DNA of 64,000 nucleotides. Origin: Methylomarinum vadi (GTDB lineage: Bacteria; Pseudomonadota; Gammaproteobacteria; Methylococcales; Methylomonadaceae). Both the position numbers and the translations under genes were made by a program. Of this stretch, positions 1 to 7,241 are shown one piece after another. The notes beneath the pieces were generated by a model, which was not told where the DNA came from, searched no databases, and was given only the letters and a program-made list of their open reading frames with translations. Location of the stretch: NCBI RefSeq assembly GCF_000733935.1, contig NZ_JPON01000001.1, positions 1,550,001 through 1,614,000 of the forward strand, written 5' to 3'. Within the stretch, counting starts at the first letter, position 1. Each line of letters begins with the position of its first letter.

Positions 1-293
1 TTCAAACAACGCACCGCGCCAATCAGATTGAGTTCCAGATCTCCGACAAAATCCTGGCATTGCAAATTTTTGAAAGGCTTCAGAATAATACTGCCAGGAC
101 AATACACTAAGCCCGCCAACGGCTCATCGATAGAAGGCAAGGGATCAGTCAACACATCACAAAGATGAAATTCAGCGACATCGCCTTGCGGCTGCGTTCG
201 ACTCAGCGCAATAACCTCGAACTCGGGCCGTGCCAGTGTAACGATAGCCGCGCCTACCCCTTTGCTGGCGCCGACAATGAGAACTTTAGCCAT
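1..293 (-). CDS. Short-chain dehydrogenase/reductase (SDR), 3' end cut by window edge
   Basis: The minus strand from the ATG at 293 stays open to the window edge (97 codons). Near the N-terminus is the Rossmann glycine motif GASKGVG after a hydrophobic strand (MAKVLIV). A conserved Asp in LCDV and a strand ending in YCPG, at the usual NNAG position, follow. This is an NAD(P)-dependent SDR of unknown substrate; the catalytic Tyr/Lys region lies outside the window. It diverges from the second SDR at 758, so the two are not one operon. The family call is firm and the function unknown. Confidence 0.8.
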   Translation of the reverse strand, partial: MAKVLIVGASKGVGAAIVTLARPEFEVIALSRTQPQGDVAEFHLCDVLTDPLPSIDEPLAGLVYCPGSIILKPFKNLQCQDFVGDLELNLIGAVRCL

Positions 294-757
294 TGTTCCC
301 CCCTTCGTAGAAATATCTGTAATCTTTAATCTGGCCAGATAGGTTATCTATCAACAAACATTTAAAGATAAATTCAGGTTACCACCGAGTAAAGCAATTG
401 CAATGCACAATCGGCGACTCAAATTCGTAGAAACCGAGCGTCAGCGGCGCTAAGTTTTAAGCCGCGCTAGTCGTAACGCAGTTTTTTTGCCGAAATCTGA
501 ACGAATAGCGCGAGCGTAGGCAGCATACAAGGTATCGCGAAACAGCGTTGCTCGAGGGGCAACGGGGTCAGCAGATATTTTTTGGGCTTATTGACACCGG
601 CTGGCTAATGGGTGTCCCGGTTCGCGTGTTTTTCCGAGCTGTAAAACCTTCCCCGGCCTAGCTTCGGGGTCGAACCGTTTCTGAGGCCGGCGAGCGTTTT
701 TGGAGATTAAGCATTATTATATTCTCTACGTCGAAAGAACCTGAATATCCTTAGTCT
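294..757. other. Divergent intergenic region, no gene seen
   Basis: These 464 bases separate two divergent SDR genes. I see no credible coding frame. A short GC-rich hairpin (CCCCG, 9-base loop, CGGGG) lies near 652-670. Promoters for both flanking genes must lie here, but I see no convincing -35/-10 pair and no strong Shine-Dalgarno before 758. Confidence 0.5.
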
Positions 758-1483
758 ATGAAAACCATTTTGCTGACCGGCAGCAATTCCGCTATAGGCG
801 CCGCCGTGGCCAAAGCCCTGGTCGAACAGCCGGTACAACTGGCGCTACACTATTTTTCCAATCAAGCCAAGGCCGATGAACTCAAGGCCTGGCTGGACGA
901 GCAAGACATCGCCAATAAGCTGTTCCAGGCCGATCTGACCGATCACCGCCAAGCCGAATCTTTGGTTGCCGATACGGTGCGCGAGTTCGGCGGCATCGAT
1001 GTGTTGATCAATGTCGTCGGCCCTTTCGTGCATAAAGACATACTCGAGGTCGGCCCTGAACAATGGCTTAGCGACATTAACCTGAACCTGAACAGCTGTT
1101 TTCACACCAGCCATTACGCACTGGAAGAACTGCGCCGCAATAGAGGACAAATCATCAACTTCGCCTTCTCCGGCGTCGACAACATCAAGGCCTGGCCGAT
1201 GTCGACCGGCTATTGCGCCGCCAAGACCGGCGTCGTCGCCCTGAGCAAAAGCCTGGCCGTCGCGCTGGCACCGTACCAGGTCCGGGTCAACACGATCTGC
1301 CCCGGCCTGACCGAAGACGACGAAATCGGCGCGTCCGAACGTCAAGCCATGGCCAGCCAAATCCCCGCCGGCCGCCCCGTGCAGCCCGACGAAATCGGAA
1401 AAACCGCTGCTTGGTTGATCTTCGACAGCCCGGAGGCGATGACCGGTTCTTTGCTGACCGTTTCCGGCGGCTGGGAGTATTGA
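758..1483 (+). CDS. SDR family oxidoreductase
   Basis: A 241-residue classical SDR, the usual length for the family. The dinucleotide motif TGSNSAIG is at residues 7-14, the NAG-equivalent strand reads NVVG (about 85-88), and the catalytic Tyr/Lys lie in YCAAK (about 153-157), with a Ser about 14 residues upstream. The PG motif after the catalytic helix (CPGLTEDD) and a C-terminal LTVSGGW, typical of FabG/pteridine-reductase-like members, are present. The reaction is NAD(P)H-dependent carbonyl or pterin reduction; the substrate cannot be read from sequence. Ribokinase follows 91 bases downstream on the same strand, so co-transcription is possible. Confidence 0.85.
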   Translation: MKTILLTGSNSAIGAAVAKALVEQPVQLALHYFSNQAKADELKAWLDEQDIANKLFQADLTDHRQAESLVADTVREFGGIDVLINVVGPFVHKDILEVGPEQWLSDINLNLNSCFHTSHYALEELRRNRGQIINFAFSGVDNIKAWPMSTGYCAAKTGVVALSKSLAVALAPYQVRVNTICPGLTEDDEIGASERQAMASQIPAGRPVQPDEIGKTAAWLIFDSPEAMTGSLLTVSGGWEY

Positions 1484-1574
1484 AAGGCCAACCGTTTGAT
1501 GTTTTCATGCTTGCATCACACTACAAAACCAGCATAATCAAACCAGTTTAAGCTCTTCCACCTCTCCATTAGTC

Positions 1575-2498
1575 ATGAACAAAGCTATCGTCGTCGGCAG
1601 CATCAATATGGATATAGTCGCCTTCGTCAAAGACCATCCCAAGGTCGGCGAAACGATCTTCGGCCGCGAAGTCAAATATTTTCCCGGCGGTAAGGGGGCC
1701 AATCAAGCCGTTTCCTGCAAACGGCTGGGCTGCGAGACCTTGATGGTCGGCCGTCTGGGCGACGATGCCTTCGGCGAACAATTGCTGGCCTTCCAACGAC
1801 AGGAAGGCATCGATGTCGGCGGCGTTCGCCGCTTGCCGAATACCGCGACCGGCTCCGCTTTCATCACGGTCGCGGAAAGCTCGGCCAATTCGATCGTCGT
1901 GATTCCCGGCGCCAATGCGCAGTGGGATGAAAGTTTTCTCGACGACTTGCCCATCGAGGCCGGCGACATCGTGCTGACGCAATTCGAAATACCGGACCGG
2001 GTGATCGAACAAACCTTTACCAAGGCAAAGGCATGTGGCGCGATGACGATACTGAACCCTACCCCGGTTCACCCGGTTTCGCCCCTGCTCCGCGACTCGA
2101 CCGATCTGCTCGTCGTCAACGAAATCGAACTGGCGGCCTTGTCCGGCATGGCGATCGACGCCGAGAGCGACGAAAACATTTACGCCGGGGCGTCAACATT
2201 GTTGCAGCACGGTTTTAGCACCATCGTCGTGACGTTGGGCGAAAAAGGCGTGCGTCTATTTAATGCCGATCGGCAACATCGCATCGACGCCAGAACCGTT
2301 CAGGCGGTCGACAGCACGGCCGCCGGCGACACCTTCATCGGCAGCCTGACGGCGGGACTGTTATCGGGCCTGGATTTGCCGGAAGCCGCTAAACTGGCCA
2401 ACATTGCCGCGTCGATCAGCGTCACCCGTGCCGGCGCCGCCTCTTCCATCCCCACGCTCGTCGAAGTCGAAAAACTCCGCGCCGCTTATTCCCGGTAG
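1575..2498 (+). CDS. rbsK: Ribokinase, PfkB family
   Basis: A 307-residue PfkB-fold sugar kinase, normal ribokinase length. It opens with the strand VVGSINMD and has the first PfkB signature with GGKGANQA around residue 41. The second signature with the catalytic Asp is in AAGDTFIGSL near residue 255. Ribokinase converts D-ribose plus ATP to ribose 5-phosphate in the cytosol; GGKGANQA and the NMD near the N-terminus favour ribokinase over fructokinase or adenosine kinase. No ribose transporter or RbsD is next to it, so a salvage role or a different sugar is possible. Confidence 0.88.
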   Translation: MNKAIVVGSINMDIVAFVKDHPKVGETIFGREVKYFPGGKGANQAVSCKRLGCETLMVGRLGDDAFGEQLLAFQRQEGIDVGGVRRLPNTATGSAFITVAESSANSIVVIPGANAQWDESFLDDLPIEAGDIVLTQFEIPDRVIEQTFTKAKACGAMTILNPTPVHPVSPLLRDSTDLLVVNEIELAALSGMAIDAESDENIYAGASTLLQHGFSTIVVTLGEKGVRLFNADRQHRIDARTVQAVDSTAAGDTFIGSLTAGLLSGLDLPEAAKLANIAASISVTRAGAASSIPTLVEVEKLRAAYSR

Positions 2499-2590
2499 CG
2501 ATCAGCGCCCGAATACTCGCTCACGCGCCGATATTCGTCCATCTTCTCAGCAGTAAAGGCTTTACTCGGCATGTCGATTACATCGATAGG

Positions 2591-2698
2591 AACCCGGACA
2601 AACACGGATATGCCAAACAGGCTATCGACTGGCCTGATTCGGGGTTTCATTAATTTGTGAAAGAGGAATTTACTCGCCAGCCTGGGGATATTCAAGTT
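2591..2698 (+). pseudogene. Decayed C-terminal fragment of a REP-associated tyrosine transposase (RAYT)
   Basis: Frame +1 from 2591 translates to NPDKHGYAKQAIDWPDSGFH, then a TAA stop at 2651, then FVKEEFTR and onward. This aligns by eye with the intact RAYT at 22035-22592, which has [20 protein letters not shown] followed by RFVREG. Only the C-terminal piece is present and it carries a nonsense codon, so it is dead. It lies immediately upstream of a 130-bp palindromic element, the usual RAYT/REP pairing. Confidence 0.6.
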
Positions 2699-2704
2699 AG
2701 CCAA

Positions 2705-2834
2705 GTAGGTCGGGCAACTGCTTTTCGTTGCCCGACGTATTAGCGCCAATAATCTCATCGATCTCTGAAATTCCAGGCGAGTCGCCCAATTGAAATATTG
2801 GCATTGTCGGGCAGAAAAAGCATGCCCGACCTAC
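2705..2834. repeat. 130-bp REP/BIME-like palindromic element, copy 1
   Basis: The element begins GTAGGTCGGGCA and ends with the exact reverse complement TGCCCGACCTAC, a 12-bp perfect terminal inverted repeat. Each end also folds on itself (GTCGGGCA / TTGCCCGAC). The copy at 3144-3273 looks identical over the full 130 bp. It has no coding capacity and resembles a BIME or small MITE moved by a RAYT. Confidence 0.85.
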
Positions 2835-3143
2835 AAGACTAAGCGTATTGATGCACATGAATATTATTGAATGACATAAGTGAATTTGCCTTTGCTAATC
2901 CAATCGGTCGTTTGGATCGTAGAAGAATTGTGAATGCCGCTGACGTTGGGAGGCTTTATGGCCGACGTTTAGCGACTTTCAATCGTGTCTGCCCCATAGA
3001 TTGTTAATTCTTGATTCACTTTATTCTAGACCGATGCGGTTCGTGCCACACCCCATCCTTGATCAACCAATCGAACTCGGCCACTTCGATTTTTTGCATA
3101 GGAAAATCCCAAAACTATGCGGGTTCAGGTTTCAGCAAGCCAA
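2835..3143. other. Intergenic spacer between the two 130-bp elements
   Basis: About 300 bases with no credible gene. On the minus strand, 3013-3100 contains a tiny open frame beginning MQKIEVAEFDWLIK and containing WHEPHRSRIK. Part of this recurs at about 4255-4345, so it is probably a gene remnant rather than a functional peptide. Confidence 0.4.
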
Positions 3144-3273
3144 GTAGGTCGGGCAACTGCTTTTCGTTGCCCGACGTATTAGCGCCAATAATCTCATCGA
3201 TCTCTGAAATTCCAGGCGAGTCGCCCAATTGAAATATTGGCATTGTCGGGCAGAAAAAGCATGCCCGACCTAC
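3144..3273. repeat. 130-bp REP/BIME-like palindromic element, copy 2
   Basis: Same 130-bp element as at 2705-2834, in the same orientation, with the same 12-bp terminal inverted repeats. Read by eye, the two copies show no differences, and the shared sequence extends a few bases to either side. Confidence 0.85.
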
Positions 3274-3330
3274 AAGACTACCGCGCTTTTGTTGTTTTTT
3301 ATTCTTTGTCAAAAAAATTTACAATTCAGA

Positions 3331-3360
3331 CTGAACTGAACTGAACTGAACTGAACTGAA
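3331..3360 (+). repeat. Pentanucleotide tandem repeat (CTGAA)6
   Basis: Six uninterrupted copies of CTGAA at the left edge of an AT-rich segment, about 245 bp upstream of the PEP-CTERM-like gene at 3605. Pentamer runs can change copy number by slippage. Here the run is non-coding, so any effect would be on transcription. Confidence 0.85.
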
Positions 3361-3604
3361 TTTATTATATATTTATCAATTTCTTATATGTATTATATCA
3401 ATTATGGAACAATTTTTGCTTACTTGTAAGAAGCAAGGCATTAATACGTAATATTCATTGCATAATTAGCCGAAGACGAAACGGAACCAAACGGCCGCTC
3501 GTATTAATTAGAATGGAATGCGCCAACAGTCTTCAACATGGATAAAAATGCCTTGTACATAATGAACAATTTTTCCGAAAGAATAAACGAATTATGGAAC
3601 ATAT

Positions 3605-4165
3605 ATGGATAACAAAAAACTAACAAAAAGACTTGCACCCCTAGCTTTGGCAGGTGCTATGGCAGCGCCAATTTCAAACGCTGCACCAGTTGTTAACGTA
3701 ACAAACTGGTATGACTACGAAGGTAATTCAAATCAGAATGCTTTGGAATTCAACATCTTCGAAGATGATACAGATTTAGGAGTTCTTGGTGTTGCAATTA
3801 TTGACTTCTATAACTCAACTGGAATCAATGACAGTAATTTCCTTTATTCAACTGGGGATAATGTTTATTTTAACGATTCAATTGCATTCTTAGGTATTAG
3901 TGGTGGTGATTTTAGCCCGATTGAAGCAACTTTAATTTATGATTCAACAGATATCGGAGATATATTGAATTATTCGGGATTGGCTGATGTCCAAAGTACT
4001 GATAAAACTACATTTCAGGATTATTTTACTGATGTTCAATTTAGTGTTGCAAATCAGAAATGGGATAGTGGGGATGTTTCAACAGTCCCTGCCCCAGCTC
4101 CTTTATATTTATTTGCATCCGGTTTAGCTGGTTTAGCTTTCTCCAAAAGGAAAAAGAATAATTAA
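3605..4165 (+). CDS. PEP-CTERM-like exported protein
   Basis: A 186-residue protein with an N-terminal signal (MDNKKLTKRLAPLALAGAMAAP, likely cleavage after SNA). An acidic, beta-rich body of unknown function follows. The C-terminus has the tripartite sorting layout: a VPAPAPLYL motif near residue 162, a hydrophobic helix (ASGLAGLAF) and a basic end (SKRKK). Proteins of this type are exported and processed by exosortase/archaeosortase-like systems, often with exopolysaccharide. The gene is much more AT-rich than its neighbours and is preceded by an AT-rich 300-bp region and a pentamer repeat, which may mean recent acquisition or distinctive regulation. The Shine-Dalgarno is weak. Confidence 0.7.
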   Translation: MDNKKLTKRLAPLALAGAMAAPISNAAPVVNVTNWYDYEGNSNQNALEFNIFEDDTDLGVLGVAIIDFYNSTGINDSNFLYSTGDNVYFNDSIAFLGISGGDFSPIEATLIYDSTDIGDILNYSGLADVQSTDKTTFQDYFTDVQFSVANQKWDSGDVSTVPAPAPLYLFASGLAGLAFSKRKKNN

Positions 4166-4254
4166 TATATTTTTATACATTGTTTAAAGCTATCGGGCAT
4201 GGAAAATTCTCCATATATATTTAAATAATGAATCAATAGTAAATCCAAAGAATC

Positions 4255-4345
4255 AATCTCGCTTGACAAACCGATCAAAGTCGCCCACTTTGATTTTTAT
4301 TCACTTTATTCTCGACCGATGCGGTTCGTGCCTCACCGCATCCTA
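4255..4345 (-). repeat. Degenerate repeat related to 3013-3100
   Basis: The plus-strand segment 4299-4345 repeats 3013-3059 with few differences (TTTATTCT, GACCGATGCGGTTCGTGCC). The part just before it resembles 3058-3096. On the minus strand both encode pieces reading HEPHRSRIK and a KI-V--FD-fK-like stretch, in different order. It is probably a broken repeated gene end flanking the PEP-CTERM-like gene. Confidence 0.45.
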
Positions 4346-4350
4346 CCGGG

Positions 4351-4995
4351 CTACAATTTAGGGCGGGTGTCGATGCGGGCGGACAAGGCGATCTGCATCA
4401 ATTCGGCGACGCTGGCCGCGTTCAGTTTTTTCTTGATTTGCGTTGAATAATTGGCGACGGTTTTATAGCCGAGACAGAGTTCGTCGGCAATCGTGTGGAC
4501 CGTAAGTCCCTTGGCCAGCAAACGGAAGATATCGAATTCGCGCGGGGTAAAATTCGCGATGATGGCCTGATAGTCCTGGTCGACGGCATCTTTCAACAAG
4601 CCCGCCTCGACATAGCGTTGTCCCGCGACGATGCTGGCGATCGCTCTGGGTAGAATCTCCGGGGCGCTGTTCTTGCTGATATAGCCTTTGGCGCCGGACG
4701 ACAACGCCCGGTTCACGTAGACCTGTTCGTCATGCACGCTGAACACCAGGATATTGGCTTGTTCATAGCGTTGCAACAAGCGGCGTATCGTCTCCAAGCC
4801 GCCGATCCCAGGCATCGACAGGTCCATCACGACGATGTCCGGCTGCAGGCTTTGGTACAGTTGTATGGCCTTCTCGCCGCGGTCGGCCTCGCCGCAGACG
4901 TCCATCCCCGCCACCGAGGACAGCAACAGCTTGAACCCCGCCCTGACCACGGCGTGATCGTCCACCAACAATATTCTGATTTTCTCTTCTGTCAT
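4351..4995 (-). CDS. NarL/LuxR-type response regulator
   Basis: A 214-residue two-domain regulator. The receiver domain (about 1-120) has the acidic pair in LLVDDHAVVRAG, the phosphoacceptor Asp in VVMDLSMPGIGG, the conserved Ser/Thr region in ILVFSVHD and Lys in GAKGYISK. A LuxR-type helix-turn-helix (about 145-205) follows, with the recognition region near GYKTVANYSTQIKKKL. The start overlaps the end of the upstream sensor kinase (4992-4995, ATGA), so the two are translationally coupled and form a two-component pair. It lies at the 3' end of the pilus/secretion locus. Its paralogue at 19995 sits at the other end. Confidence 0.92.
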   Translation of the reverse strand: MTEEKIRILLVDDHAVVRAGFKLLLSSVAGMDVCGEADRGEKAIQLYQSLQPDIVVMDLSMPGIGGLETIRRLLQRYEQANILVFSVHDEQVYVNRALSSGAKGYISKNSAPEILPRAIASIVAGQRYVEAGLLKDAVDQDYQAIIANFTPREFDIFRLLAKGLTVHTIADELCLGYKTVANYSTQIKKKLNAASVAELMQIALSARIDTRPKL

Positions 4996-6320
4996 GCGAT
5001 CGGAACGCTTGCCTCAACCGTCATTCCCGCGCCCGGCCGGGAATGAAACGAAAATTCGCCGTCCAGTGATTTGATTCTTTCCTTCATGCCCAACAGCCCG
5101 AAACCGGCGGCGACATGTTCGATATGACAACCCTCGCCGTCGTCGACCACCTTGACCGCTAGTTGCCCGGGCCTGGCCGGGTCGATTGCCAGGGTGATTG
5201 TAACGCGACTGGCATGAGCATGGCGATTGATGTTGGTCAGGCATTCCTGGATCACGCGGAACAGCTGGATGGTGACGGCATGGTCGAGCGTGTCGACCGC
5301 GTCGTCGCAATCCAACTCGACCGACAGGGCGGGATTGCGCTCCGCCCAGTGCTCGACCAGATCTTCCAGGGTCGCCTTCAACCCCAGTTCGCTCAATATC
5401 AACGGATGCAATTGCTGCATCATCGAGCGCACGACCTTGATCAAATGATCGCAGATTTCGGTGATCGACTGGGTGATCTTCGGCGTATCGGCGCCCCGGT
5501 GCGCGGCGGTCGCCGCCATGACCTTGATCGCGGTCAACGACTGCCCCAGTTCGTCATGCAATTCCTGCGACAGACGTTGGCGCTCTTCTTCCTGAATCTG
5601 CAGGGAATGCTGGGTCAGCGCCCTATTCTTCTGCCGCGTCCTTTCCAGCACGTCAGTCATATGGTTGATCGCCCCGGCAATGCTGTCATATTCCTGGGTG
5701 GCAAATTCCGGCAGTTTTTTTCGGTATTCGCCGGTTTCGATCAGTTTCAACGCATCGACGATCGTCTCGATCGCCTGCAGCGTCTTGTTGAACACCAAGT
5801 GCACGGCCATAAAAATCAACAGCACCAACAGGCAGATGGTCAGAAAAAAGGCGCGGGTTTCCCCCCACACCTCGGTAATCTCATCCAAAGGATTGGCCTG
5901 GATAACCAAGGTCAGCACTTTATTGTCGTGGGTCTCGATGCGATATTCGACCTTCGGATAATCGCCGCCGACCAAGTCCGCGAACCAGCGCGGCGGCGTC
6001 TCGTCCTGTTCCGAACTTTCTCTGCCTCCGGCGATATCGATCAGATTACCGGAGTCATCCTGCAACTGAATGTTTAAATGCCGCGTTTGTTTCAACGCGC
6101 TCAAGCGAGAAATCCAGTCGGTGGCGTCGATATTCGGGTTGGGCGACGCCGAAAAGCCCAACTTGACCAACTGCAGGGCCAGATTAATGGAGGACTCGAC
6201 CTCGTCCTCGACCGCATTGCGCGCCTGCCAAATTGCGACCGCGCCGCCGATGACCATGATGCCGACGGCAAACAATAGCACCCGGTAGGTAATTTGAAAA
6301 CGTAAGCTCTTGCTTCGCAT
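4992..6320 (-). CDS. NarX/UhpB-type sensor histidine kinase
   Basis: About 442 residues from the ATG at 6320; an upstream start at 6377 would add 19 residues and overlap a dispersed repeat. Two membrane helices (about 10-32 and 157-178) bracket a roughly 125-residue periplasmic sensor. A HAMP-like linker and a HisKA_3 dimerisation domain follow, with the phosphorylated His in QELHDELGQS (near 258). The C-terminal HATPase has DDGEGC and GFGLLGMKERI. It autophosphorylates and passes phosphate to the overlapping regulator at 4351. The ligand is unknown. Its position after the PilP-like gene suggests control of the secretion/pilus locus. Confidence 0.9.
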   Translation of the reverse strand: MRSKSLRFQITYRVLLFAVGIMVIGGAVAIWQARNAVEDEVESSINLALQLVKLGFSASPNPNIDATDWISRLSALKQTRHLNIQLQDDSGNLIDIAGGRESSEQDETPPRWFADLVGGDYPKVEYRIETHDNKVLTLVIQANPLDEITEVWGETRAFFLTICLLVLLIFMAVHLVFNKTLQAIETIVDALKLIETGEYRKKLPEFATQEYDSIAGAINHMTDVLERTRQKNRALTQHSLQIQEEERQRLSQELHDELGQSLTAIKVMAATAAHRGADTPKITQSITEICDHLIKVVRSMMQQLHPLILSELGLKATLEDLVEHWAERNPALSVELDCDDAVDTLDHAVTIQLFRVIQECLTNINRHAHASRVTITLAIDPARPGQLAVKVVDDGEGCHIEHVAAGFGLLGMKERIKSLDGEFSFHSRPGAGMTVEASVPIA

Positions 6321-6376
6321 AATAGTTTTAATGGAAAAAAATAGCAGGCAACGCACGCCTGACGAATGGTGTATCA

Positions 6377-6440
6377 TTATCGCACTTCAATTTTCGGCAA
6401 TGTTTAAGGAAGCGCCGAATTTTGATTTACGATGGGTATA
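6377..6440. repeat. Dispersed ~65-bp repeat, copy 1
   Basis: This stretch (TTATCGCACTTCAATTTTCGG through GATTTACGA) recurs almost unchanged at 60125-60190, over 50 kb away. It contains a partial inverted repeat (AATTTTCGGC / GCCGAATTTT). Looser relatives lie at about 16890-16945 and 27700-27785. It is non-coding and probably another REP family. Confidence 0.75.
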
Positions 6441-6463
6441 AAAAACTGCGGTAGCGCAGCCGG

Positions 6464-6922
6464 TCAGCGTAACACGCGAATCGAACCCAGCATGCCGGTC
6501 TCGACCGTGACGCTCAGACGCGTAATTTTACCGATTCGAATCGCGTTTTTCGGCTGCGATGGATCGATATTAAACTCGTCCCCCTCGCGCACCATGAACG
6601 TGCCTATCCCTTTCACTTCCAACAAGGCGATAAATTTCTCGTCGTCGGGGTTTATTAGACCGCGCAATTTCATTGGCGGGATACGCTCGGCCTCATTCGA
6701 AGGGACGAAACCGTAAGCCCCGCTGGCCATGCCGGACTGCAGACCCACGGCCTCATACATCAGCTTACTCGGCGTGAAAGGGTCGCGCACCCATTGCGCT
6801 TCCGTTTGGCCGGCCCGGGCTAAATAATTGCCGTTTGCGGAACCATTGGCCGCAGCGCTTAACGGGAATAGCAGCGATGCCACAAACGTTAATCCATATA
6901 CACACTCTACAATATATTTCAC
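6464..6922 (-). CDS. PilP-like pilus/secretion assembly protein
   Basis: A 152-residue exported protein with a signal peptide (about 1-25, ending SAAA). The DPFTPS motif near residue 48 and a C-terminal small beta domain (about 80-152: LRGLI, ALLEVKGIGTFMVREGDEF, GSIRVLR) match the PilP/GspC-type homology region that docks onto the secretin. It would link the inner-membrane alignment complex to the secretin at 17644. Unusually, it lies after the GspF gene rather than next to PilO, with a repeat-filled 319-bp gap. The call rests on context and domain shape, not on a strong signature. Confidence 0.65.
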   Translation of the reverse strand: MKYIVECVYGLTFVASLLFPLSAAANGSANGNYLARAGQTEAQWVRDPFTPSKLMYEAVGLQSGMASGAYGFVPSNEAERIPPMKLRGLINPDDEKFIALLEVKGIGTFMVREGDEFNIDPSQPKNAIRIGKITRLSVTVETGMLGSIRVLR

Positions 6923-7241
6923 TTCATCCTACCTTGACAAAAACTCTTCGTTCCGATGCTGAACCATGGGAATCCAAAAAAGGCCTAACTGAAACTCTTC
7001 GCGCCGAGGGCGGCGCTCCTACAACACAATATTCTCTCGTCCCCATGCTCCTCGCTTCATCGTTATACATAAGTCTCGTCATACCCGCCGGGAGTGGGTA
7101 TCCAGTGTCAAGGATGACAAGCCAAATACATCCTTGTAACCTGGATTCGCGCAATCCTTGCCGGAATGACATGGTTCACATAAAGATGTGTATAACGATG
7201 AGTACTCTTCGCTGGGAACGCATAACCACGCGCGTCTTTTA
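6923..7241. repeat. Composite REP/MITE-like intergenic region
   Basis: Non-coding. A 13-bp perfect inverted repeat, TCATCGTTATACA at 7057-7069 and its complement at 7189-7201, flanks about 120 bp. Inside are further palindromic halves (GTCATACCCGCC with CCGGAATGAC). Before it, 6993-7022 contains CGCCGAGGGCGGCGCTCCTAC, related to 16979-17001. The block separates gspF-like from pilP-like in an otherwise tight cluster. Confidence 0.6.

Noticed and set aside
845-1360. Long minus-strand open frame inside the SDR gene
   Set aside because: Shadow of a high-GC gene: it fully overlaps a strong SDR frame, has no ribosome site and no motif.
2705-3273. CRISPR array
   Set aside because: Repeats are only two long palindromic copies; there are no regular short repeats with unique spacers and no cas genes.
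5163-6077. 304-codon plus frame inside the sensor kinase
   Set aside because: The minus-strand kinase has all its signature motifs; the plus frame is antisense with biased composition.
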